Shown in pieces: positions 35,581 to 44,819 of a stretch of 64,000 nt of DNA. The notes beneath the pieces were generated by a model. The model saw nothing but the letters and a program-made list of their open reading frames with translations. It was not told the origin of the DNA and ran no database searches. A program made the translations under genes and the position numbers. Every line of letters begins with the position of its first letter. Position 1 is the stretch's first letter. Source of the stretch: Echinostoma caproni (lineage: Eukaryota > Platyhelminthes > Trematoda > Plagiorchiida > Echinostomatidae); the NCBI GenBank assembly GCA_900618425.1, contig UZAN01039373.1, forward strand, positions 22,546 to 86,545. The letters run 5' to 3'.

Positions 35581-35814
35581 GTTTCGGTGGATTCTTTTGA
35601 AGTTACAGCATATTCACTTGAAGTTGAAAAGGTATAGTTGACGGATGGGAACAACAGGTAGGTAAACCTGTTTAGTGGCTGTATGGAGTCGATGAGAATC
35701 GTATGTGAAAACTGTTAACCTACCTTTAAATGACGTTAACACTGGCTTGCTACCAACTCATTCCACGGACTGAATTAAGAGCAATCTACGTCGAAGAAGT
35801 TTGAAATCTTTCTT

Positions 35815-36780
35815 TAGGAGACTAGCAAAAATTGCAGGTGAACAATAAAGTAAACACAGGGAAACACGCTGATACACAAATTTGGAAATAACCTATTATT
35901 TAATACGAAACTGACGAACCTTACGGATATGAAAAGAAAGTCATAGAAGATTAGTGACGATATGTTCAATGTACGAGGTCCAATGAGTATTAGCGTCGAT
36001 AAAGAGCTTAGGTATTTAATGCATTTCACCCTGGATCCTGGTTCAGAACCCATCGATACCGGTTCAGGTCGAAACGAAGAGCGCGGTAATGGAAAGAGAC
36101 ATTTGAAACAATTGGAGGGATTGAGGCAGAGGCCAGAAGTGGCAGAAAATTTTTGAACATTTTCCGAGTTGAGAGAAAATTGTGAAACAGTAGAAGAATT
36201 GGAGGTGGCCAGACACAACAGCGTATTTAAAGAGAGAAGTAGCAGACAAGTCACTAGTGTATGTAGAAAATAGTTACGGGGAAAGGGCTGCAACTTGGAG
36301 TACCGAAGGATTGTTCACTTTCGGTTTAGATTTCTTCTGACCTAACCTGGTTCTCCCGGAGAAGTAATCGACAAACCAAGTTAACAACTGCCTAGGACAA
36401 CCAAAGTTTTCCAGTTTACGAAGAAGAAGGAAACGAGGAATGGAATCAAAGCAGATAAGTAGTCCAGAAACACACAACGAGCAGATTTCACAAAATCATT
36501 CAAGGATTTTATAATTTTATGTAGCGCTGACGAAACTGCATCCAGCTTGCAACTGTTTGGTTTATAGGCAAATGAGGAGGATCTTCGAGGAAATCAAACG
36601 AGGATTGAATACGCGTTAGAACAACGCTTTTTGCTTGTTTAGGTCCAAAAGAAGTTAAAGCGATAGGATAGAAACTTTTGGTTCAAACGTTTGAAGTAGA
36701 GGATTTGGGAATGGGAACAATTATTACCGGTTTCAAACAGTCTGGTATGGAGCAGGTTTTTAAAAACTGCTCAAAAATGA
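35815..36780 (-). mobile_element. CR1-like LINE remnant, reverse transcriptase region
   Basis: On the minus strand: FDSIPRFLLLRKLENFGCP, LLTWFVDYFSGRTRLGQ and VLQVAALSP (for GVLQGAVLSP), then a degraded polymerase box FKYAVV (for KYADDV) near 36.23 kb and a frame running on to 35.8 kb. It belongs to the same LINE group as the copies at 24.5 and 29.3 kb, and is more decayed. Confidence 0.75.
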
Positions 36781-36984
36781 CATGAATATTTCACTGAAAC
36801 AATAGGCCCCAGATCTCAGAAGTGAAAATAAATGACCATGTAACCAATACTGGTTTCCACGGTACGCAAAAGCTCAAAAGATTCTTCTTCCGATAATAAG
36901 CACGGATCAAGACAATGAAAAAAAGTGAGATTAGTAAACAAGTTTGTGGGTCCTTTGACACGCCATGGAAATAATATACAAAGC

Positions 36985-37340
36985 CGCAAAACTGATGCTC
37001 GTCTACGGGACGTTTCGTCATATCACTCGCACTAATCTGGATCGAGAAGACCTCCAACTGTATCTATTCATTTCAACGTACTTGCGGTCAGAGGTACATC
37101 GGTAGGATAGAACGTTGTTTATCAACCAGAATGTGTGAAGGTTTTCCGAAGCACCCCGGTCTTCGCTGGGGGAAACTACGATTTATTGTAATTGCCTCCA
37201 GTCACCATTTAGACACACCCAAAGCATTTCGAGTCACTTTGAGACCTCGACGCTCATGAACTTAGCGATTTATTGAAGCGATAAATATTCGTCACTTGAA
37301 TCCGCAATTGTGTTCAAAATCATTTGTGACGTAAATGCTA
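36985..37340 (+). mobile_element. Penelope-like GIY-YIG endonuclease remnant
   Basis: The plus strand encodes GRFVISLALIWIEKT, then RYIGRIERCLSTRMCE and FPKHPGLRWGKL, the same endonuclease as at 21.0-21.3 kb. Frames shift several times. It starts about where the 32.9-33.8 kb Penelope copy breaks off, so both are likely halves of one insertion. Confidence 0.8.
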
Positions 37341-37344
37341 CTGT

Positions 37345-37800
37345 TGTGGTAGTGCTGACGTCACGCTTGACAGAAGTCTGACAGAAGCACCCACGCGGAC
37401 GGTCGATTTGTGTGCTCTCGGATTTTGCGCATTTACTCCGCCAAAACGATTCATACAGTATTGAGCTTAGGCTCATCCTATACTGTTTTACTAGCTATAT
37501 CTTCTGATAGGTATCTTTTGGACATAAATTCCTCAATCCACGCTATTTGGCCATATTTTGAGTTCAACGAAATTACCGGAAATCTAAGCGAGCAAAAGGT
37601 TTTGTTGTTCCTCAAACCACCACTATTGTGATACCATTGTGAAGATAAATTGCCACTACCCAAAGAGTTGCTGATTAGCTCTCCCTGCACATATGCAAGA
37701 AATCTACGGATCAATTTGTGGAATCTATTTGTTTGATTTGACTGACTATCCTTCGAACTTCACCTTAACGCACAACCCTCAGTTCATCGATTTAACCGTA
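37345..37800. other. No gene recognised
   Basis: Short open frames only. Confidence 0.3.
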
Positions 37801-37810
37801 CATTCGAAAG

Positions 37811-37870
37811 CACAAGACTCAAGTTTTGCTTTTATTAGAGCTCATCAGTGATGCATATCAACCGTCAGTC
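37811..37870 (-). ncRNA. Hammerhead-ribozyme-like motif, minus strand
   Basis: Minus strand reads CTGATGA, stem II GCTC/(A)AGC around a TAATAA loop, then CAAAAC and a minimal stem III ACTTGAGTC with a GTC-type cleavage triplet. The core GAAA is changed to AAAA, which should cripple cleavage. Same family as the 37.97-kb and 49.46-kb motifs. Confidence 0.5.
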
Positions 37871-37871
37871 A

Positions 37872-37992
37872 TGACAGGAACTGGTTGACACAGTGGTCAC
37901 GCACACGCCTTCCGTGCGATCGGTCCGGAGTTCAAATCTCGGAGGGCGCGGAGGATATGCACTACTGATGAGCTCTAATAAGAGCAAAACTC
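37872..37992 (+). mobile_element. tRNA-derived SINE with hammerhead-like motif
   Basis: A tRNA-like head (GACACAGTGGTCACGC ... GGAGTTCAAATCTCGG as B box) is followed by GGATATGCACTACTGATGAG, a stem-loop GCTC-TAATAA-GAGC, and CAAAACTCGAGCC. The CUGAUGA core and stem II are complete; the G of GAAA is A. tRNA-plus-hammerhead SINEs are known from schistosomes (the S-alpha type), which supports a flatworm source. Confidence 0.65.
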
Positions 37993-37999
37993 GAGCCTC

Positions 38000-38405
38000 A
38001 AGTCCAGAAACAAGTAGAGGAGCTTGATTGCTGAGCTAATTTATGCAACCAAATGGGTATTGCCATTCTTTAATTGGGAATTGTGCGGCTGTTTTGCCAT
38101 CCATCGTCGCCGCATGCTGGGGAGCCACGATTGACGCAAGTAAAATTTACAGATGAGAAGGACCTGGAAAAAGTTCTTGTCTCTAGTTTTTAAGTAAGAT
38201 TTGCTTAGTTCAAGAATATCTCTAGCTAGGCCCTGGACGGAGTGTACACAATATCGCACTAACCTAACGAACGCGAGACTATCGGAGAACAAACTGATTT
38301 TTTTAATTCACGAAGTCTCAACATAAAGACCCAGTGAATCTCTATGCCAACAAAACTATTGCAGGGAGTGAAGTTTCATTCGAGAACTAAATAATTGTAC
38401 CCAGG
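38000..38405. other. No gene recognised
   Basis: Nothing supported. Confidence 0.3.
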
Positions 38406-38409
38406 TTTT

Positions 38410-40970
38410 TACTATGTCAATTAGTCGTATACCCAGCCCACCGAAATACCACGGGAACGGCCCGACGATAATGAAAGTGACTCTCGGAACGCCTGAAATG
38501 GCCAACTCCGTATTGCGGTCGTGGAAGGAGAACAGAAAAATGGATCCGCCGGAATTACGTCATATACCACCACACAATACTAGATCCCAGTAAAGTACGA
38601 AAATGGAAACCGATACTAACGGGCCACCTTACTCGACTAGTGCGGATTTTATCACCCTACGTTCACCAAGCAGCACCGACGAAGCCAATTATACAAAAGA
38701 AAACAATGTTAGTCAACCACAAGTTGGTCGGCAGGAACAAAACCACATACCGAGATAAATTTCTTTGCAAAAAATATCTTTCATGTTTTTATACCAATGC
38801 ACGAGGTAACTTTAACGGATTCTCTGAGATGAAACGTCGTTGAAAAACCAATCAATTTGACATTATTGTTGCTACTAAAACCTGGCTGCCCACCGACATT
38901 CTCGACTGGGAATTGGGTCTAGCAGGAATGTCGCTGCTCAGACATGATCGTCCTACACGAGGATGTGGAGTGCTGCTTTTTCATCGAAACAATCTACGAT
39001 GTGAGCAGCTTTGTAATCCTGATGCAGCCTCCGAATAGTTAAGGTGCTCACTGAAACTCCCCGAAAAACGATAGGCGTTTAACCAGTGTCGCGTATTGAA
39101 CTTCCGCATCTTCAAACTCAGGCAACGAGATTATGTTGCAAACTTTGAGGAATGCAGTATCACCAAAGTTCACTCATGTCCTCATAATGGGTGACTTTAA
39201 CTGCCCAAATCTCAAAAGAACGAAAACTTTCCGCCAGCCATTCGAGAGGCAATCATCTGGGTTCATTGGCTTGCATTCATTGTACAATCACGTAACAGAA
39301 CCCAGCAGCTTTGGAGCAGGTCATGTATCGTCAACACTGGATTAAGTGTTGACAAACGAGAAGCTGATGGTAGAATCCGTCAATGTCAAGTACCAACTAG
39401 GACGTAGTAATCATGCAGTATTGAATTTTGATTATGTGGGCTACGCCTCTACACAGAAAACCGAAAGGGCAATACTCGTGCCATCATAGACTACGCAAAG
39501 CTGCAAAACCTAGGAATACTTAAGCAAAACGTCCGCCCAGAAGATGGTCACGATCCTTTGGTGGTACGGATAAGCTTTGCTGATTATCTTATAGAAATTT
39601 TAACGACTGAAACAGGTATAAAAACTTGTGCTAAATCTAAAACTCGACAGTCATTTAATCGCAGCCTAACAAATAAATGGATAAAGCAAAGGAACTTTTC
39701 CTGGTGGGAGTGCAGAAGATATCCATCTATCGAAAATTGGAATAGGTATTTCTTACTGCTAAATCAGTGTATCAAGTTTGTACGAGAGGACAAATTGATG
39801 TATCAAGAAACCCTGGCTCAAAATTCACTTCTGATCCAAAATTGCTTTATAGCCATATCAACTCTACAAGGAAGGTGAAATGAGAAATACCAGCATTGCG
39901 ATCGTATGGACATGTTTCAACTACTACTAAAGAAGCAGCAGAGTTCCTCAAAACCCAGTTCGATCAGGTGTTTACTGCAACGACACACAAAACATTACAG
40001 ATTCCAAGCAAACTATCCTATATACCGTATCCGTCAATGGTTGGCATGGCTTTTGACAGTGAGATGGTCAGAGAAAAATTACTAACTTTGCGTAAGAATT
40101 AATCCACAGGCGCAGACATCATGCATCCCCGGACTCTGATCTCGCTGGTCAGTGACATATTCAAACCTCTGGCTGTTCTTTATCAAATGGTATCCAACCA
40201 GGCGGTAGTTCCGCAGTCATGGAAGGAAGGGGTGATTTCTGCCATTTACAAAGGAGGCTGTTGAACGTCATGGAAGCTATTGTGGCAGATATGTTGACGG
40301 AGTATCTGAAGAAGCATGAGCTTTTGTCTCCAACTCAACACGGATTTCGGCACAAGCGTTCGTGCACTACAAATCTACATCTTGCACGAGATGAGTGGAC
40401 GAAATCCATTGACGAAGGCCAACCATTGGATATAGTTTATTTGGACTTCTCCAAAGCATTTGATCGAGTAAACCACCAAATTCTACTGCGAAAACTCTAA
40501 AACTACGGAGTAAGAGGTTTGACTCTGGGCTGGATCAAGGAGTTTTTCCGACAAATAATTACGTCAGTTCTTATTGGTAATTCAGTATCTGAGCCTATCA
40601 CCGCCATCCGAGGAGTTCCTAGGGAATCCTTACTGGGGCCTCGTCTCTTTCTTGCATTTATGAATGACCTGCCACACGTCCTTGGGGCTAATACGTTGAT
40701 ATTTGCGGACGACGCTAAGATCTGGAGAACTGTAATATCCAGAGGATTATATAGCACTCCAACAAACGATCAATGCAGTCCACCAACGGTCAACTGCCAA
40801 TGACATAGATTTCAACGTTTCCAAATGCAAAGCTATATTTATGCGGTACAAGACTCGTTTCGCCTATGTTCTAGAGAACCAAATACTACCGCACGCCTCT
40901 GACTTATGGGATTTGGGAGTTATGATACAGCCGGGCGTTTTGATGTTCAACACACTATGCCAGAGCATTA
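38410..40970 (+). mobile_element. LINE copy A: ORF1-like part, endonuclease and reverse transcriptase
   Basis: From 38.4 kb a proline/charge-rich, ORF1-like stretch leads into endonuclease remnants: ETWL-like TKTWLPTDILDWEL and GCGVLLFHRNNLR near 38.88-39.0 kb, then VLIMGDFNCPNL at 39.18 kb and LTNEKLM ... LGRSNHAVLNF near 39.36-39.43 kb. The RT follows: QHGFRHKRSCTTNL, VYLDFSKAFDRVNH, a GVP box and LIFADDAKIW with intact catalytic residues, ending with DLGVMI near 40.92 kb. It is about 2.6 kb long and broken by many stops. The style (QHGFR..RSC.TNL, DFSKAFD.V) is that of Rex1/CR1-group elements. Confidence 0.85.
40219..40803 (+). pseudogene. LINE A reverse transcriptase core
   Basis: Two consecutive open parts with QHGFRHKRSC, YLDFSKAFDRV and FADDAKIW. 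A stop just before 40.51 kb separates them. Confidence 0.85.
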
Positions 40971-41783
40971 TCCATGACTCTAAAGCAAGTTGGACCACTC
41001 AGATGTGTTTTCAGTCAATTCGAGAAAGCGGTGATGGATGTAACCGTGATTCATCAACAAACCAGGAATCCCCCTTCACCACCACCATGGTTTGATCATG
41101 AACTACGACGATTACTCCTGTGCCGGAATCGCGATTGGCGAGCTTTTCGAGCCACCGATGCAGGTAATGACCTCTTTCGGAGAATTCGGAACGAGTGTAC
41201 GGAAATGAAAAGGTCCAAGCGAAGGACCTTTCAAAAAGAAGCTGGCAGCTGACTCAGTGAAGGCTCCTGTACGCCTATTTGCCTAACTGAAGCGGAACTG
41301 GCTAGAGCTGGTATCCCAGCGTTGATCGACGGAGTTGACACCGTTGACACCGACGTAGGCAAAGCAGAAGCACTGGCCACACAGCAGCGCTCAGTGTACA
41401 CGATAGATTCTGGTTCCCTAACAACAGCATCCAGAACCACATCGATATTCAACTTCGGAGAGTTTTCAGAAGTGGAGGTAACAAGATTGCTGCACTCGAT
41501 CAAGACGAGTTAGTCCCCAGGTCCGGATGGTGTTCACCCCCTCACGCTTGAGGAACTGGCGGCCCGGGTGTCCCCTCCAATTACGTGACTTTTTAACCTA
41601 TCATTACGCTTGAGAAGGCTGCCCCAAGAGTGGAATAAAGCGGTTGTGGTCCCGATTTACAAGGGTGGAATGAAAGCTGCACCAGGCACCTACCGTCCCG
41701 TGAGCCTCACATCGGCTATCAGCAAGACGATGTAACGATTGGTGATTTCACGACTTACGGATTACCTTGAGTAACACCAGTGG

Positions 41784-42170
41784 ATGGGTAAACAACAACA
41801 CGGATTCCGCCAGAGGCATTCCTGCATAACCAATTTGCTGCCTGCTCGGGAACGTTGGTCTAGGGGCAAGAACGAGGGATATGGTACGGACGTTATCTTC
41901 GTTGACTTCAGCAAGGCGTTTGATAAAGTATCTCATGACAGGTTACTTACTAAACTCAGGGCTATGGGTGTCACAGGGTCCGCACTTCGCTGGCTGGAGG
42001 ATTTATTGAAAAGGAGATCCTTCTGAGTGAGAGTTCTAGTCACCAGTGGTGGCCCACAAGGCTCCGTTTTTGGCCCACTGCTGTTCCTGATCTTTGCAAA
42101 CGACGTACCATCAACGTTGAGTAGCCCGTGCCTAATCTATGCAGATGACCTCAAGCTCTGGTGAACAATC
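41784..42170 (+). pseudogene. LINE B reverse transcriptase core
   Basis: Open from the fingers motif through VDFSKAFDKVSHDRLLTKL, then after one stop the QGSVFGPLLF box and YADDLKLW. Catalytic aspartates are present. Confidence 0.85.
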
Positions 42171-42470
42171 CTGTCAGAGGCGGACTAGATGTCTCTTCAG
42201 GATGACCTGAATGCTCCGATTACCTGGTGGAGGGTATGGGGATTGCCGATGAATATCTGCAAGTGCGTTCACATGAGGATAGGAGGAGGAGATCTCATAA
42301 TCATCTTCATTCTTGGAAGTACCGTGCTCCGGCAGTCAACTGAGGAGAGAGATTTCGGTGTTGTCGTCGCCAGCAACCTGAAAACTAGTGCACAGACAGA
42401 CAAAGCTTGTTCCTCTGCGTGGATTATTATGTTGAATGCTATCCACCGTTCGTTTGATCCGTTACTCTTG

Positions 42471-43077
42471 NNNNNNNNNNNNNNNNNNNNNNNNNNNNNN
42501 NNNNNNNNNNNNNNNNNNNNNNNNNNNNNNNNNNNNNNNNNNNNNNNNNNNNNNNNNNNNNNNNNNNNNNNNNNNNNNNNNNNNNNNNNNNNNNNNNNNN
42601 NNNNNNNNNNNNNNNNNNNNNNNNNNNNNNNNNNNNNNNNNNNNNNNNNNNNNNNNNNNNNNNNNNNNNNNNNNNNNNNNNNNNNNNNNNNNNNNNNNNN
42701 NNNNNNNNNNNNNNNNNNNNNNNNNNNNNNNNNNNNNNNNNNNNNNNNNNNNNNNNNNNNNNNNNNNNNNNNNNNNNNNNNNNNNNNNNNNNNNNNNNNN
42801 NNNNNNNNNNNNNNNNNNNNNNNNNNNNNNNNNNNNNNNNNNNNNNNNNNNNNNNNNNNNNNNNNNNNNNNNNNNNNNNNNNNNNNNNNNNNNNNNNNNN
42901 NNNNNNNNNNNNNNNNNNNNNNNNNNNNNNNNNNNNNNNNNNNNNNNNNNNNNNNNNNNNNNNNNNNNNNNNNNNNNNNNNNNNNNNNNNNNNNNNNNNN
43001 NNNNNNNNNNNNNNNNNNNNNNNNNNNNNNNNNNNNNNNNNNNNNNNNNNNNNNNNNNNNNNNNNNNNNNNNNNNNN
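42471..43077. other. Assembly gap (607 N)
   Basis: Unresolved bases inside LINE copy B. Open frames drawn across it are meaningless. Confidence 1.
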
Positions 43078-43489
43078 GGCTTCTGAGGTTGCCCAACTGG
43101 AGAGAGTTCAAGGGGCTGCTACACGCATCGTTGAAAGACTACGTGGGATCAACTACGAAGGCTCACTGAGTGCAACGGGATTGTTTGCCATGTCATACAG
43201 AACGAGAGGCGACCTGATCTACACCAGACGCATCAGCCGGGGCGACTGTGACCTTGAGGAACGAAAACCGTATCAGAGGACATATACTGAAGCTCCGCAA
43301 GATGCAGTCAAACGGTCTGCCGCTGATTTATCGTCTGTCGGGGAGAGTGACAAATCTGTGGGGTACTCTTCCGGAGGACGTGGTGAAAATATCTTTAAGC
43401 AGGGTTACTGGTTTGATGTCAACACCTAATCAGCCTAGTGGAGCACAATGAGATGGGGCTATTAGGGAACCTCCTACTGCCTTAACACT

Positions 43490-44075
43490 TGAAGACGAAG
43501 ACACTGTTCCTACGCTTGATATTGCGTTCGTTCGGCCACACACGGAGTACGCCGTTCAAGTATGGAATCCATGGTTGAACCGCGACAAGAAGGCAAAGGC
43601 TAGCAACAAATTGGTAAAAGGTCTGTATGACAAGACACTCCGAAAGACTGCAAATATTGGGAATCTACTCATCTCAATACCGCCGACTTTGGGGCATCTT
43701 GGCATATCACATAGAGCATAAACCCAACCACCCTTGCTGTTCTGTGCTAACTTTATCTCATAATAATAACCTCAGGGGACATCCAGAGGACCCAAAACAG
43801 CTACTGTGATTGCCGGCATCACTCGTTTGCAATCAGAGTTTGCGGCGTTTGGAATTCTCTTCCATCCGACGTAGTGAGTGCTCCTACAGTTGGACTATTG
43901 AAATCACAACTTGACAAAACATTGGAACACTTAAAATTTCGACATCCGTGTGTGATCAAGCAAATTGTTATTATTATTTCCTCTTCGTGAGGTTATTCAA
44001 AATATTCTGTAAAAATCCTATGGGTCATGATAAGCTTTACCTTTGTTAAATCGCCCATAATAAAACTTCGACTTT
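43490..44075 (+). mobile_element. LINE copy C: 3' part only
   Basis: Starts again at an RT tail segment that should precede the end of copy B (FVRPHTEYAVQVWNPWLNRD), then, after a frameshift, VWNSLPSDVVSAPTVGLLKSQ in shifted frames near 43.84-43.91 kb, and ends in ATAATAAAACTTCGACTTTGACTTT-like tail bases near 44.08 kb. It is a third fragment of the same LINE group. Confidence 0.7.
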
Positions 44076-44097
44076 GACTTTATACCATCCTAATATA

Positions 44098-44350
44098 GTG
44101 TGACATAACCTTCCGTCTCTCTTGCTTCACGCGATTCACCACATCTTTTGGACCAGTTCACCTCCCTATCGAATTTCGTTATCGAATTTGCCTTCAACTT
44201 CCAACTATACACAAACCGCGCAACTCACTTATCCGCCACCTTATTAAAATTACTTATTTCAACTCTGATGTTTCCCGCTCCGACATGATTATATAAATGC
44301 GCATTTACGTCTGAATGAGAGAGGGCGAAATTGATCGCAAATATTTATTA
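44098..44350 (+). repeat. Solo Penelope terminal repeat (pLTR), diverged
   Basis: Similar over its whole length to 21378-21640 in the same orientation (for example TTCACCACATC, AATTACTTATTTCAACTCT against AATTACTCATTTCAACTCT, TGCGCATTTACGTCTGAATGAGAG). No RT or endonuclease adjoins it; LINE copy C ends a few bases upstream. Confidence 0.8.
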
Positions 44351-44725
44351 TAGACGAACTTTTGTGCTGTTCATGTTTTCAGTCTATACAGATTACGTCT
44401 GATAAAACCGTCTTGGCGGTATGACAAGAAAATACCAAGAAACGTCACTCTTTGTGCGAATTTCACCTGTAGCTTAACATTCAATTTTATGTCAAGCACG
44501 ACTAAATTGATAGAGTAGCGTTGAAGAACTTTTGTTTCTTCTTTAACCCCAAGAATATCATCAATAGAACTTTTGTCTAGAGCACACTGATTTGTACAAT
44601 GAGAGAATATCCTAGCTTCCAGTTTTGACATCAAACTGGTGCCCAGTAGAATGCACAATGCGAGTTCAAGTCTACTGCGCCCTTTTGACAATACACGAAA
44701 TCGTTGCAGTGAATTTGAATAATGG

Positions 44726-44815
44726 TTTGGCCTCGTTACTCATGTGGTAGTGTATCCGCTGTACAAAAGCTTAGTTGGTGTTTATGCCAGGGTTTGAATC
44801 CGATCGAGGCTATTG
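44726..44815 (+). mobile_element. tRNA-derived SINE, family 1
   Basis: GGCCTCGTTACTCATGTGG ... CAGGGTTTGAATCCG ... CGAGGCT. The acceptor ends pair over seven bases with one wobble. Diverged A box. Confidence 0.65.
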
Positions 44816-44819
44816 AAAT

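Larger units (their letters stand above)
34451..35632. mobile_element. Foldback-type element with about 250-bp inverted arms
   Basis: Two inverted arms (34461-34712 and 35333-35580) about 97 percent identical enclose 620 bp with no coding motif. Just outside the right arm, a 21-22-bp unit built on ATTCACTTGAAGTT is repeated three times (35568-35632). The structure suits a non-autonomous foldback or TIR transposon, but no transposase or clear target-site duplication was seen, so the class is open. Confidence 0.7.
40971..43450 (+). mobile_element. LINE copy B: linker, reverse transcriptase and C-terminus, with a gap inside
   Basis: Begins within a linker (WFDHELRRLLLCRNRDWRAF) directly after copy A's RT. 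Then SPGPDGVHPLTLEEL, VVVPIYKGG, QHGFRQRHSCITNL, VIFVDFSKAFDKVSH, GGPQGSVFGPLLFLIF, LIYADDLKLW and RDFGVVVASNLKTS up to the unresolved gap. After the gap, LERVQGAATRIVERLRG and RTRGDLIYTRRI give the usual C-terminal tail. Only a few stops interrupt it, so it is the best-preserved LINE here. Related to copy A but not identical. Confidence 0.85.

Noticed and set aside
42189..43169. A 326-codon open frame
   Set aside because: Two thirds of it is unresolved N sequence; the ends belong to LINE copy B in different frames.
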